The position numbers and the translations under genes were made by a program. Below are positions 26,226-34,829 of a DNA stretch of 64,000 nt, one piece after another. The notes below the pieces were generated by a model that saw nothing but the letters and a program-made list of their open reading frames with translations, was not told the DNA's origin and made no database searches. How positions within the stretch are numbered: position 1 is the first letter of the stretch; each line of letters opens with the position of its first letter. Source of the DNA: Exiguobacterium sibiricum 7-3 (GTDB lineage Bacteria > Bacillota > Bacilli > Exiguobacteriales > Exiguobacteriaceae); NCBI RefSeq assembly GCF_000620865.1, contig NZ_KK211190.1:2183971-2247970 (forward strand), given 5' to 3'.

Positions 26226-26250
26226 GTTTTAGAACAATCAATTGGGGTAA
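26226..26250 (+). promoter_or_regulatory. SigB-type promoter of the 53-residue acidic protein gene
   Basis: GTTTTA (26226-26231), 13 bases, then GGGTAA (26245-26250) closely fits the general stress consensus GTTTAA-N12-15-GGGTAT. It lies about 38 bases before the ATG. Confidence 0.72.
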
Positions 26251-26287
26251 ATGTAAAAGTATTGATGATAAGGGAGATGACAGAATC

Positions 26288-26449
26288 ATGACGGATAAAA
26301 AACAAGACTTGCCAAACGAAACAGCAGATGTCGGCTTACACCCGGATCCGGAACCCGCGGAAACATCTGATCCCGGTATCAAACCGGCTGAAACACAGCA
26401 TCCGGATCCCGATCTGGAAGAATTACAAAAAGATCCCGCTGATCAATAA
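26288..26449 (+). CDS. Small acidic proline-rich protein, probable general stress gene
   Basis: A 53-residue protein of no recognised family: MTDKKQDLPNETADVGLHPD, then repeated P-D/E-P units (PDPEPAET, PAETQHPDPDLEEL). It is strongly acidic with no hydrophobic core, no signal peptide and no cysteine, so it is probably disordered in the cytoplasm. AAGGGAG lies 11 bases before the ATG. A longer frame open from 25937 has no ribosome site. The case for a real gene is the SigB-type promoter, the ribosome site and a strong terminator immediately downstream. A role as a hydrophilin-like stress protein is inference. Confidence 0.68.
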   Translation: MTDKKQDLPNETADVGLHPDPEPAETSDPGIKPAETQHPDPDLEELQKDPADQ

Positions 26450-26464
26450 ATAGGATTTTCCATT

Positions 26465-26510
26465 AAAAAAAGGTTTTGCTCTCCCATAAAGGAAAGCAAA
26501 ACCTTTTTTG
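26465..26510. terminator. Bidirectional terminator
   Basis: AAAAAAGGTTTTGCT (26466-26480) pairs with AGCAAAACCTTTTTT (26495-26509), with A and T runs on each side. It serves both the small acidic gene and the convergent oxidoreductase gene. Confidence 0.93.
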
Positions 26511-26518
26511 ACGTCTTC

Positions 26519-27511
26519 TTATAACTTGACCAACAATTTTCCGGTATTCGAACCATCAAACAGTCCAAGAAACGCATCCGGTACTTGATCAAACCCTTCA
26601 AAAATCGTTTCTTCATACTTTAATTCACCGTTACTGACCCATTGTCCTAGTTGCTCCGCCGCCTCTTTAAAACGTTTAGCGTAATCTCCGACCAAAAAGC
26701 CTTGCATCCGTGCGCGTGACATGATCAATTTGGATTGAACACGTGGACCAACATCTGTTTTTTCATTGTATCCGGAAATTGCTCCACAGACTGGAATACG
26801 GGCAAACGGATTTAAACGATTGAGTACTGCATCACCGATTTCCCCGCCGACATTTTCGAAATAGACGTCGATTCCGTCCGGACACGTCCGGTCCAAGGCT
26901 TCTCCGATTTGTTCCGTTTTATAATTGATGACTTCATCAAATCCAAGTTCTTCTTTGAGATACTGAATTTTTTCATCACTTCCCGCAATACCGACGACCC
27001 GTGCACCTTTGATTTTAGCAATTTGTCCGACAATCGAGCCGACTGCTCCGGCTGCTGCCGAGACGACAACCGTTTCACCGGGCTGTGGATTCCCGATATC
27101 CAGTAATCCGAAATAAGCCGTCATGCCGGTCATCCCAAGTACACCAAGTGCCGTTGAGACAGGTGCCAGTGATGCATCAATTTTACGGACTTGTTTGGCA
27201 TCCACGACTAATTTTGTTGCCCAATCGAGCATTCCGACGACGATGTCGCCGACTTCGAGTGTATCCGTTTTTGATTCGATGACACGGGCGACTACGCCTC
27301 CTTGAATCGGTGCATCCAGTTCAAATGGCTGAGAATAAGAACGGGAATCGTTCATTCGTCCCCGCATGTATGGATCAACTGAGATATAAAGCGTCTCTAA
27401 CAAGACTTGATCCGTTTGCAACTCATTCAGTTCAATCTTTTCGTACCGGAACGTCTCCCGTGTCGGACGTCCGTCCGGTCTGTTGGCTAATACGATTTGT
27501 TGTTCTGACAT
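26519..27511 (-). CDS. NADP-dependent zinc-free medium-chain oxidoreductase (CurA/PTGR-like)
   Basis: A 330-residue cytoplasmic reductase of the MDR superfamily. Family features are LYISVDPYMRGRMND near residue 45-60, the LGMTGMTAYFGLLDIGNPQPGETVVVSAAAGAVGSIVGQIAKI block with the Rossmann glycine pattern (about 125-165), GSDEKIQYLKEELGFDEVINYK, and DVYFENVGGEIGDAVL. Zinc ligands are absent, as usual for prostaglandin/alkenal reductases and YncB/CurA. The likely reaction is NADPH-dependent reduction of an alpha,beta-unsaturated carbonyl. It is monocistronic, and the in vivo substrate is unknown. Confidence 0.9.
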   Translation of the reverse strand: MSEQQIVLANRPDGRPTRETFRYEKIELNELQTDQVLLETLYISVDPYMRGRMNDSRSYSQPFELDAPIQGGVVARVIESKTDTLEVGDIVVGMLDWATKLVVDAKQVRKIDASLAPVSTALGVLGMTGMTAYFGLLDIGNPQPGETVVVSAAAGAVGSIVGQIAKIKGARVVGIAGSDEKIQYLKEELGFDEVINYKTEQIGEALDRTCPDGIDVYFENVGGEIGDAVLNRLNPFARIPVCGAISGYNEKTDVGPRVQSKLIMSRARMQGFLVGDYAKRFKEAAEQLGQWVSNGELKYEETIFEGFDQVPDAFLGLFDGSNTGKLLVKL

Positions 27512-27610
27512 AACTGTTCCCTCCCCGATTTTTACTCTTTCACTCTAGCAGTCCTATCGTGTGAGTGCGAATACTTTGCCTTTGTTTTTTCAGAAAATTC
27601 CATTTTTACC

Positions 27611-27639
27611 TTGACGTGCTACAGAGACTTTCGTATGAT
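27611..27639 (+). promoter_or_regulatory. SigA promoter of the EIIC-like gene
   Basis: TTGACG (27611-27616), a 17-base spacer and TATGAT (27634-27639), each one base from consensus, lie about 62 bases before the ATG. Confidence 0.82.
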
Positions 27640-27701
27640 TAAACACAATTCATCGCTTTTATACTGTTATGCACAAAAGTGATACATAAGGAGTGATTTT
27701 T

Positions 27702-28763
27702 ATGAAGACAACTTCGAAACGGTTCGACCGTCAATTCGGAATCCATGTGTTAAACGGTCTTAGTATCGGGATTTTAGTTGCACTTATCCCCGGCGCCTTA
27801 CTTGGCGAACTCGCCAAAGCCTTGCTTCCGTACTTTTCTCCCGCCCAACATATCATCGACTCTACCGCGCTTGCGATGCGTTTGTTACCGATGGTGATTG
27901 GTGTCGCCGTAGCGATGCAGTTTAAGACGTCTCCCATCGAAACTACCTCGATTGGTCTCGCGACTGTCGTTGGATCAGGTGTCGCAAGCCGGACCGATAC
28001 AGCAGGTTACTTATTCGTCGGCACGGGGGATGTCATCAATGCCGGACTAACGGCTGCCATTGCAACAGCTCTCGTACTGTGGATTGGCAATCGGTTTAAA
28101 ACGTATACCGTCCTCGTCATTCCGACCTTAATTATCGTCGGAGCAGGCGGAATCGGTGTCCTGACCTATCCTTATGTCACAAAAATCACTGCCAGTATCG
28201 GTCAGTTGATTACTCATTTTACAGTCCTTCAACCTGTGTTAATGGGCATCACTTTAGCCGTCACCTTCTCTGTCCTGATTGTCTCACCGTTGTCGACTGT
28301 CGGAATCGCAACTGCAATCAGCTTATCCGGTGTTGCCGCCGGTGCTGCCAACTTAGGTGTTTGCGCAGCCGGTTTCGGACTTGCGATTGCCGGTTGGCAA
28401 GCGAATTCACGAGGCACTTCCATTGCTCACTTTTTAGGATCTCCTAAAATCCAAATGGCAAATTTCATCCGAAATCCCATCATGATTCTGCCAGTCATGT
28501 GCAGTGCGGCAGTTCTCGGCGGACTGGCTGGCGTTCTTGGTGTTCAAGGAACACCGTTCAGTGCCGGTTTCGGCATGTCAGGCCTGATTGGTCCGATCAA
28601 TGCGTTACATTTAATGACCGGTGGTTGGACATGGGGCAATATCTCGGTTGTCTTCGGACTCTTCATCATTTTACCGATTCTTCTTTGTCTCTTATTCCAC
28701 CACTTATTCCGTCGTTTCCGTCCATGGACGAATCATGAACAATACCGGCTCGATTTTGATTGA
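27702..28763 (+). CDS. Orphan PTS EIIC-like / PfoR-type membrane protein
   Basis: A 353-residue integral membrane protein with about ten hydrophobic helices. The pattern, including NGLSIGILVALIPGALLGELAKAL, RLLPMVIGVAVAMQFKTSPIETTSIGLATVVGSG, VSPLSTVGIATAISLSGVAAGAANLG, FLGSPKIQMANFIRNP and GPINALHLM, fits the type-2 PTS EIIC/PfoR-like family. No EIIA, EIIB or sugar-enzyme gene is adjacent, so phosphotransfer is unproven; it may be a carrier or sensor. The ATG at 27702 follows AAGGAG by eight bases (a GTG three codons earlier has no room). It has its own promoter and a bidirectional terminator. Confidence 0.75.
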   Translation: MKTTSKRFDRQFGIHVLNGLSIGILVALIPGALLGELAKALLPYFSPAQHIIDSTALAMRLLPMVIGVAVAMQFKTSPIETTSIGLATVVGSGVASRTDTAGYLFVGTGDVINAGLTAAIATALVLWIGNRFKTYTVLVIPTLIIVGAGGIGVLTYPYVTKITASIGQLITHFTVLQPVLMGITLAVTFSVLIVSPLSTVGIATAISLSGVAAGAANLGVCAAGFGLAIAGWQANSRGTSIAHFLGSPKIQMANFIRNPIMILPVMCSAAVLGGLAGVLGVQGTPFSAGFGMSGLIGPINALHLMTGGWTWGNISVVFGLFIILPILLCLLFHHLFRRFRPWTNHEQYRLDFD

Positions 28764-28806
28764 TACAAAAAAGAAGCGACGCTGTCAGCATCGCTTCTTT
28801 TTTGTA
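28764..28806. terminator. Bidirectional terminator
   Basis: TACAAAAAAGAAGCGA (28764-28779) and TCGCTTCTTTTTTGTA (28791-28806) form a perfect 16-base stem with an 11-base loop, between convergent genes. Confidence 0.95.
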
Positions 28807-28812
28807 TCTTTA

Positions 28813-29439
28813 TTATACGTATTTCAATACGTCCATCGGTGTCTCTAACTGATAATCAGCCGAATTCCACTCCTGTTCCGTTCCGAAACCGAACCGGCAA
28901 ATCGCAACCCGCATCTGTTGGATTCGTGCAGCTTCGACGTCCGATGAACGGTCTCCCACCATCAAATATTCGACCGCACCGAATTCGTCTCGATGGGCTG
29001 CTAGAATATCGGCTTTTTGTTTACCCTGAACCGACTCCAGACATTTTGGACTTGTAAAATACGAACGAATGTTTTGACTGTCGAGCACTAGATTCAAATA
29101 GTGAACGCCGCAATTGCTTGCTGTCGAAACGATGTGTCCTTGTTTGGTCAACGTTTCTAACATTTCACGAATCCCGTCAAACAAAACATCCTGTCCCGCC
29201 ATCGTCTGTTCTAGATGATGGTGACGTTTTTTTCGAATCGCACGAATGTCTTCTTCTGAAGCATCCGGAATCGCTTTTCTCCAAAAAGCATTTCCTGCCA
29301 AACCATAGCTGGACTGAACACTCTCTTTTGATGGTTTGACAAGATGCGGCATATCTTCCATCGCCAGATGAATTGCCTCTGTCATTTGATTGGTTGAATC
29401 AATCAATGTTCCATCGATATCAAATAAAATCACTGCCAT
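28813..29439 (-). CDS. HAD-family hydrolase (phosphoglycolate phosphatase-like)
   Basis: A 208-residue cytoplasmic phosphatase of HAD subfamily I. Motif I FDIDGTLIDST is at residues 6-16, with the nucleophile Asp and acid/base Asp. A helical cap (about 18-90) follows, then motif II IVSTASNCG (about 112), a basic residue in FTSPKCLESVQGKQK (about 135-148) for motif III and motif IV MVGDRSSDVEAARIQQM (about 160-175). The substrate cannot be told. The DedA gene lies 12 bases upstream, so they are probably co-transcribed. Confidence 0.88.
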   Translation of the reverse strand: MAVILFDIDGTLIDSTNQMTEAIHLAMEDMPHLVKPSKESVQSSYGLAGNAFWRKAIPDASEEDIRAIRKKRHHHLEQTMAGQDVLFDGIREMLETLTKQGHIVSTASNCGVHYLNLVLDSQNIRSYFTSPKCLESVQGKQKADILAAHRDEFGAVEYLMVGDRSSDVEAARIQQMRVAICRFGFGTEQEWNSADYQLETPMDVLKYV

Positions 29440-29451
29440 GTGAACACTCCT

Positions 29452-30036
29452 CTATTTTTTAAAAGCGTTTTGTTTTTTCATAAGCGTTTTCTTCCGGAAG
29501 TAGATATATCCGGCTCCAAATACGAGTAACCCGATGAGCCAAGGTGTATAGTGATGGAGTTCATGATGCCGCCCCATCATACCATGCCCCAGTTTTTTCC
29601 CGCCCCAAATGAAAAAGGCCGACCAGGCGAAAAAGGAAATTGTCGTGGCAATCGTGAACGTCAACCGTGAAACACCTGTCAATCCGGCCCCGATGGCAAA
29701 TCCCATCCGCCACATCGGTGACAACAACAGGATAAAACGTCCGCGTGTGTCCATTTGACGTTGAAACTGATTCATCTTCGTTTCAGAAATCCGAAACCAT
29801 TTAAATACACGGGCCAGTAAGCGGTCACTTCCGAGCCGACCAATCGTAAAGAAGATGTTTTGACTGATCACAAAACTGAGTACTGAGACAATCAACATGA
29901 TAATGAGATTAAATTGCGTCGTATGTACCAGGTAGCCCGCATAAGCTAAAGGTACTTCACTCGGTAAAAACGGAAACATCAACGTCAACATCATTCCGAA
30001 ATAGCCATACGATTCAATCCACGAATGCCAAGCCAT
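29452..30036 (-). CDS. DedA-family membrane protein
   Basis: A 194-residue integral membrane protein of the DedA/SNARE-associated family. It begins with a re-entrant-type hydrophobic segment (ESYGYFGMMLTLMFPFLPSEVPLAYAGYL) including the conserved FP-x-P/SE residues, and shows the family's central motif F-x-R-x-x-P as RFILLLSPMWRMGFAIGAGLTGVSRLTF, where MW replaces the usual VPG-type residues. The C-terminal helix and basic tail follow. Family members act in lipid-carrier (undecaprenyl phosphate) or phospholipid flipping and membrane homeostasis. The ribosome site is a G-rich GGGGGGG just before the ATG. Confidence 0.87.
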   Translation of the reverse strand: MAWHSWIESYGYFGMMLTLMFPFLPSEVPLAYAGYLVHTTQFNLIIMLIVSVLSFVISQNIFFTIGRLGSDRLLARVFKWFRISETKMNQFQRQMDTRGRFILLLSPMWRMGFAIGAGLTGVSRLTFTIATTISFFAWSAFFIWGGKKLGHGMMGRHHELHHYTPWLIGLLVFGAGYIYFRKKTLMKKQNAFKK

Positions 30037-30050
30037 GATCCCCCCCCTTT

Positions 30051-30077
30051 CACTGGATTTTTCTTCTAACTCCAGTG
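30051..30077 (-). other. Small hairpin in the DedA gene leader
   Basis: CACTGGA (30051-30057) and TCCAGTG (30071-30077) are inverted seven-base arms 14-40 bases before the DedA start codon, partly next to its G-rich ribosome site. Possible translation control; weak evidence. Confidence 0.35.
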
Positions 30078-30125
30078 TAACGAACTTTTGAGGTAGCGTA
30101 CAGAAATCGTGTTCGGCTTCACGAC

Positions 30126-30163
30126 TAAAAACCCTGTCGCTGACTCGATGTCAGTGGCAGGGC
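30126..30163 (-). terminator. Terminator of the DUF1232 gene
   Basis: On the minus strand CCCTGCCACTGAC, a five-base loop and GTCAGCGACAGGG (with G-T pairs) end in TTTTTA, shortly after the stop codon. Confidence 0.85.
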
Positions 30164-30180
30164 AGAATCAATTCATGCAC

Positions 30181-30615
30181 TTAATACGCATCTTCACTTT
30201 GGAGCGGTTGCGTGCTTGCTTTTTGTTGCTCATCTTGCCAGTCACTAAAACGTGTCAATTCTTCAAACACCGTTTTTGTCACGAACAGAACGATGGCGAT
30301 ATCATCCGCAAAACCAAATCCAAGTACAAAATCAGGGACCAGATCAATCGGAGAAACGAGATAAATTAACGCACCGATCACTTTCAAAATCGTCGTCCGG
30401 CGAATATTTCGATATTCACCTGACTGGTAAGAACGAACCATGTCGACAAACAAGCGAACCGGTGAGAAAACAACTGATAAACTTGAATTTTTATTTATTT
30501 TATCAATTGCTCGTTTTAGCATCGAATTGGTTTTTTTAGGTTGATTAATATACGCTTTAGCTTCATCTGCATATTTTTCTTGTTCTGTTTCGAGCTTTTG
30601 ATTTGATAAATCCAT
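30181..30615 (-). CDS. YkvA-type DUF1232 membrane protein
   Basis: A 144-residue protein whose C-terminal half has the DUF1232 core: an amphipathic region then IGALIYLVSPIDLVPDFVLGFGFADDIAIVLFV (about 80-112), with the diagnostic SPIDLVPD. The N-terminal half is polar and basic (QKLETEQEKYADEAKAYINQPKK). The domain's function is not established. The start is the ATG at 30615, seven bases after GGGGG; a longer frame of seven codons has no ribosome site. It is divergent from the SDR gene and has its own terminator. Confidence 0.85.
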   Translation of the reverse strand: MDLSNQKLETEQEKYADEAKAYINQPKKTNSMLKRAIDKINKNSSLSVVFSPVRLFVDMVRSYQSGEYRNIRRTTILKVIGALIYLVSPIDLVPDFVLGFGFADDIAIVLFVTKTVFEELTRFSDWQDEQQKASTQPLQSEDAY

Positions 30616-30708
30616 CAAAAATCCCCCATTCAACATAATAATAGCGTTAGCTATTTTCTATGTTCCCTAATGCCTATCTGGATAATCCTTTCTTCAAAGA
30701 TCCAGTAT

Positions 30709-30734
30709 GTTTTAATCGATTCGTTTTCGGCTAT
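30709..30734 (+). promoter_or_regulatory. Possible SigB-type promoter of the SDR gene
   Basis: GTTTTA (30709-30714), 14 bases and GGCTAT (30729-30734) resemble the SigB consensus with one mismatch in each hexamer. It lies 50 bases before the ATG. No better SigA alternative is obvious. Confidence 0.45.
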
Positions 30735-30783
30735 CTGATTATAGCAGTCTACTCAACTACACACTCCCCAGGAGGAATTTACA

Positions 30784-31533
30784 ATGAATCATATCAATCA
30801 TACTGTCATCATCACAGGTGCTGCTAATGGCATCGGAGCTACACTTGCCAAGAGTTATGCCAAGGAAGGTGCATCGGTCATTTTGGCCGACATTGATCAA
30901 ATGACGGGTGACGACCTTGCATCGGAAATCGAAGCTGACGGCGGAACCGCTTATTTTTATCATCTGGATGTTCAAGATGAACAAGACGTCAACCTATTGA
31001 TTGATAAAGCCATCGAACATACCGGCCGGATTGATATCCTGATTAACAATGCCGGCATCATGGTTCGTAAACCGTTACTTGAATTATCGCTCGATGAATG
31101 GGACCGTGTTCAACACACCAACCTGCGGAGCATCTTTTTAACAACAAAAGCCGCTGCTCCTTACCTGAAGAAAAACCCGGCCGGTGGACGGATTGTCAAT
31201 TTGGCCTCCACCCGTGCCTTTATGTCTGAGCCGGATACGGAATCTTACGCGGCTACTAAAGGCGGGATTGTCGCATTAACGCATGCTTTGGCCGTTTCTT
31301 TAGGACCAGACCGAATTTTAGTCAATGCGATTGCCCCCGGCTGGATTGAAACCGGAAATTATCATGAACTTTCACCAGAAGATCATAGCCAGCATCCGGC
31401 TGGACGAGTCGGAAAACCTGAAGATGTCGCCCGGGCTGCTTTGTTCTTAACGAATCCTGATAACGACTTTTTAACGGGAGAAACATTGGTTCTCGATGGT
31501 GGAATGACTCGGAAAATGATTTACGAAGAGTAA
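30784..31533 (+). CDS. Short-chain dehydrogenase/reductase
   Basis: A 249-residue classical SDR. The cofactor motif TGAANGIG (11-18), the acid after strand 2 (LADIDQ, suggesting NAD preference), DVQDEQDV, NNAG (about 88-91), the catalytic Ser in NLASTRA, the Y-x3-K motif SYAATKGG (Y about 156, K160) and the APGWIETG segment are all visible. It oxidises or reduces an unidentified alcohol or sugar/keto substrate. AGGAGG lies eight bases before the ATG. A SigB-like promoter upstream would make it a general stress gene; no operon partner is adjacent. Confidence 0.92.
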   Translation: MNHINHTVIITGAANGIGATLAKSYAKEGASVILADIDQMTGDDLASEIEADGGTAYFYHLDVQDEQDVNLLIDKAIEHTGRIDILINNAGIMVRKPLLELSLDEWDRVQHTNLRSIFLTTKAAAPYLKKNPAGGRIVNLASTRAFMSEPDTESYAATKGGIVALTHALAVSLGPDRILVNAIAPGWIETGNYHELSPEDHSQHPAGRVGKPEDVARAALFLTNPDNDFLTGETLVLDGGMTRKMIYEE

Positions 31534-31853
31534 GTCAAAACTAATTTATATAACCTTTTTCTCGATGCATCAAACGTTTCATTTTTCAGTTCTTTTTAAT
31601 ATTACAAAAACATATCATCCCTTTTTTAAAAGTGAATCCTTGTATTCACTTTTTTTATTTTTTCTTTTTTCCTGTTTCGCCAACAGTTTTCTCTCTCTTT
31701 TGAGAGAATTCAAAGAATGATTTACAAAAAGGAATGTTACTCCCTGATAATTTCCATATAATATTTTTAATGAAACTGTAACGGAGACTTGACCTATTTC
31801 TTGTTAGAGTAGAACAGGTAACATTTTAAAACATGTATCTGATTTAGGAAGGA
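31534..31853 (+). other. AT-rich non-coding region before the M23 peptidase gene
   Basis: This 320-base stretch contains the SDR terminator, a small TTCTCTC/GAGAGAA inverted repeat at 31689-31708 and a TATAAT at 31757-31762 that may be the -10 of the peptidase promoter (its -35 is poor). The leader to the peptidase ATG would be about 85 bases. No protein-coding potential is seen. Confidence 0.5.
31628..31660 (+). terminator. Terminator of the SDR gene
   Basis: AAAAGTGAAT (31628-31637) and ATTCACTTTT (31644-31653) pair around a six-base loop and are followed by a long T-rich tract. It lies about 95 bases after the stop codon. Confidence 0.85.
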
Positions 31854-33110
31854 ATGATTGATTCAACTATGAAATCATCTTTAAAGCAAACACTCGGTCT
31901 GTCCCTCATGACGATGACATTACTCTTCAGTCCACTTGTCCATCCGGTCGGAGCGGCAAGTTCTTATAAAGAAAAACAACAGCAAAACCATAAGCAGCAG
32001 TCAAAACAAAAACAAGCTCTCTCGAAAACGACAGCTCAATTGTCCAAAGCCCAGCAAAAGGTCTATGCGCTTGATCAACAAATCAATGGATTGACGTTAC
32101 AAGTCGTTGAAAACCAACAAAAAATTGATCGAAACCGTAAGCAGATTAAACGATTGGAACAAAAAATCGATGCCTTGCGCGAAAAGATCAACAAGCAGGA
32201 AAAAATGTTGGGTGATCGGTTAGCAGTCCGCCAGTCGAAAGCAGATGAGGATCCGCTTCTCGAAGCTGTTTTCGGTGCCAAGGATGTCGGAGATATGATC
32301 AGCCGGTTTAATGCTTTTAATACGATTGCTGAAAGCGACGCTTCTTTATTAAAAGATTACGAACAAAATAAACATCAATTGGCACTTGCTCAAAAAGAAT
32401 TGAAGCAAACCCGTGTCGATTTGATCGATGATCGCACTCTTCTAAAACAGAAACAGCGTGAACTAACGGCAGAAAAAATCAAGCGGACAACGTTGCTGAA
32501 GCGCTTGAAGACAGAAAAACGTTCCATCGAAACAAATATCTTGAGCTTAAAAGATGCAGCCGCTCAATTGAAAGCACAGGAAGCTGCTGCCCGTTCAGCT
32601 GCTCGAGCTGCACGACTAGCAGAAAAACAAGCAGCCGCGCAATCGGCGCAACCTGCTTCTGTTACAAAAGCAAGTACAAAAGTCCTGTCAAAAGCAACAG
32701 GAAAGTTCATTAAACCTGCTGCCGGTTCCATTTCACAAGGAATGGGTGCTGCCAGCGGAAGTAACGGATATGCGTACCATAACGGGATTGATTTTGCGGG
32801 TCCACTGAATTCGCCAGTCGTTGCTTCCGCCAGCGGAACTGTCATTCAGGCAAGTTCAGGCGGCCCTTACGGTAATCACGTCTACCTCTCTCACAGCATC
32901 GGCGGAAAAACGTATACGACCGTTTATGCGCACATGAATTCTCTGACCGTCAAACAAGGTCAACAGGTGAAACAGGGACAACAAATCGGTAATCTTGGAA
33001 GTACCGGAAATTCAACCGGTCCCCACCTTCATTTTGAGATTCATGACGGCGGTTATCAATACAATGCCAACGGCCGGACAAACGAACTGAATCCAAGTGA
33101 CTTCTTTTAA
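31854..33110 (+). CDS. Secreted peptidoglycan DD-metallopeptidase (coiled coil plus M23)
   Basis: This 418-residue exported protein has a signal peptide (about 6-35, ending HPVGAAS), a long coiled coil rich in Gln, Lys and Glu (about 40-260), an Ala-rich hinge and a C-terminal M23/LytM domain (about 295-418). Zinc and catalytic residues are visible: HNGIDFA (H-x3-D), VYAHMNSL and HLHFEIHDGG (H-x-H). The layout is EnvC-like or like Gram-positive FtsX-linked hydrolases, so wall cleavage in growth or division is likely. The start is either ATG 31854 (AGGA about four bases upstream) or ATG 31869; both leave the signal peptide intact. A terminator follows. Confidence 0.92.
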   Translation: MIDSTMKSSLKQTLGLSLMTMTLLFSPLVHPVGAASSYKEKQQQNHKQQSKQKQALSKTTAQLSKAQQKVYALDQQINGLTLQVVENQQKIDRNRKQIKRLEQKIDALREKINKQEKMLGDRLAVRQSKADEDPLLEAVFGAKDVGDMISRFNAFNTIAESDASLLKDYEQNKHQLALAQKELKQTRVDLIDDRTLLKQKQRELTAEKIKRTTLLKRLKTEKRSIETNILSLKDAAAQLKAQEAAARSAARAARLAEKQAAAQSAQPASVTKASTKVLSKATGKFIKPAAGSISQGMGAASGSNGYAYHNGIDFAGPLNSPVVASASGTVIQASSGGPYGNHVYLSHSIGGKTYTTVYAHMNSLTVKQGQQVKQGQQIGNLGSTGNSTGPHLHFEIHDGGYQYNANGRTNELNPSDFF

Positions 33111-33122
33111 CTAACTGTTGAT

Positions 33123-33165
33123 GCAAAATCCCTCACCGGAATAACTCCGATGAGGGATTTTTTGA
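33123..33165. terminator. Bidirectional terminator
   Basis: AAAATCCCTCA, CGGA...TCCG and TGAGGGATTTTTT form a long hairpin between the peptidase and the convergent chemoreceptor gene. Confidence 0.92.
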
Positions 33166-33179
33166 TGTTTCTTTTTGAA

Positions 33180-34829
33180 TTACAGTTTGAACTGGCTGGT
33201 TTGTTGATCGAGTGAAGTCGTCGTTTGTTCCAGTTCCAGCATAAGTTGATGAATTTGTTCGAATGATGCTTGCTGATCGCGCATCGACGCCGCCACTTCT
33301 TCATTCCCCGCGGCCAGTTCTTCCATCACGCCACTGACTGAGCTGACCTGATTGACCACTTGATTGGCTTGGTCTTTCGATTGTAGTAACTGTGTCGTCA
33401 TGAACTGGACGGCTTCCGTTACATCCGTCACGTGACCACGGGTTTCTTCGAATGCTGCTGTCACCTCAGCAAAGTTTTGGACCTGATGTGCTTGTTCTTT
33501 TTCAGATTGAAGTAACGCTTCCTGCAAAATTGCTCCGTCTGCCCGAATTGAACGAACGAGTGAGAAGATAGAGCGGGTTGCTTGATGTGTTTCATCCGCT
33601 AGCTTTTTCACTTCACTCGCCACGACAGCAAAACCACGTCCTGCTTCTCCTGCCCGTGCCGCTTCGATCGCAGCATTTAACGATAGCAAATTCGTTTGTG
33701 CCGAGACACTTGAGACGAGTTGCGCCATCTGTTCGATTTGCTGTGTTTGTTGCAAGAATCCAGCCAACTTATGACCAAGCTCCTGATTTTGGAGAGTAGC
33801 CGTCGCCAGTGATTCCGCTTGTTCCTGCATGATGGTGGCACTTTTCCCCATCGTCGTATCCGCGAGTTGTCCTTGACTCAACGCCTGTTGTGCCCGTTGT
33901 TCACTTTGTTCAAACAATGTACTCATATCCGTGATCGTGCTGACTGTCGTTTGTAAGTCATCTGAGACAGTTTGCGTACCACTGGCCATTTCATTGATGG
34001 CATGTGTCATGTTTCCGGATACTTCGACGATATTTGCATTTTCAGCTGTCGCTTGTTCGCTCATCTGATTGATGGTCGACGATGTCTGGCTGATCGTCCC
34101 GATAACACCATGCAATGTCCCTTGCATTTGGGCGATTGCTGATTCGAGACGGCCAATTTCATCCGTCCGTCCTGAAACCTGCAGTTGTTGTGAGACATCC
34201 CCTTGCGAAATCTGTTCCGCCGTTTTAACGACCCGGCTGATTGGACGGGTGATGCTCCGGGCGAAATACCAATTGTAGAGTGCTAATGCAATCAGAAGGA
34301 TGAATGTCGCGATTAAAACTGAACGCGTCAGATTCAACGTTTTATCTTTCGCTTCTTGTTGCAGTACATCGTAAAATTCACCGTTCTTTGTATGTAACGT
34401 GTATAAATCGCTGAGTACCCCTTCCACCTGGGCTGCATGGGAACGGATTGCGATTGGATCGAGCGCATTTAATAATGCCGTCCGTTTCTCCGCTAAGACC
34501 GTATACTTCATTTTGGCACGATTCAAATCGGGTTTAAACCGATCAATCAAATAAGCTTTTTGTAATGAATCGAGAGCTTTTTCATTTTTTTTACTCAAGG
34601 CAAGGACCTGTTCTTTTTGATTTTCTGACGGCTGGCTTGCTAACCTGTTCCAGCCTGCCTGCTCATACAGTAACTTGGTCTCCAATTCTGAAATCTCAAC
34701 CAATTGTTTTCCGTAATCTTCATTGTAAGACTGGATTTGCCGCAGCTCGAATAATGTCCAACCCATCAGGGCGACGACACTGACAATCGTCACAAGTGTC
34801 GAAATTAAAAATCGTTTTCGTAACGTCAT
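33180..34829 (-). CDS. Methyl-accepting chemotaxis protein
   Basis: A 549-residue transmembrane chemoreceptor. TM1 (about 7-26) and TM2 (about 171-190) enclose an extracellular helical 4HB-type sensor of about 145 residues. A HAMP domain (about 190-245, [22 protein letters not shown]) follows, then the cytoplasmic signalling coiled coil. The hairpin tip is conserved ([36 protein letters not shown], given here in two parts of the same helix). Gln/Glu pairs flanking it are the expected methylation sites. Its start overlaps the stop of the BMP lipoprotein gene as ATGA, and a SigD-type promoter precedes the pair, so it probably senses a ligand through that binding protein. Confidence 0.95.
   Translation of the reverse strand: MTLRKRFLISTLVTIVSVVALMGWTLFELRQIQSYNEDYGKQLVEISELETKLLYEQAGWNRLASQPSENQKEQVLALSKKNEKALDSLQKAYLIDRFKPDLNRAKMKYTVLAEKRTALLNALDPIAIRSHAAQVEGVLSDLYTLHTKNGEFYDVLQQEAKDKTLNLTRSVLIATFILLIALALYNWYFARSITRPISRVVKTAEQISQGDVSQQLQVSGRTDEIGRLESAIAQMQGTLHGVIGTISQTSSTINQMSEQATAENANIVEVSGNMTHAINEMASGTQTVSDDLQTTVSTITDMSTLFEQSEQRAQQALSQGQLADTTMGKSATIMQEQAESLATATLQNQELGHKLAGFLQQTQQIEQMAQLVSSVSAQTNLLSLNAAIEAARAGEAGRGFAVVASEVKKLADETHQATRSIFSLVRSIRADGAILQEALLQSEKEQAHQVQNFAEVTAAFEETRGHVTDVTEAVQFMTTQLLQSKDQANQVVNQVSSVSGVMEELAAGNEEVAASMRDQQASFEQIHQLMLELEQTTTSLDQQTSQFKL

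Noticed and set aside
25937-26287. Longer frame upstream of the small acidic protein (170 codons in all)
   Set aside because: The extra part overlaps the 5' end of the GT gene on the other strand, has no ribosome site and precedes the SigB-type promoter, so it cannot belong to the same message.
26035-26382. 115-codon minus-strand frame opposite the acidic protein gene
   Set aside because: No ribosome site or recognisable domain; opposite to a gene with good expression signals.
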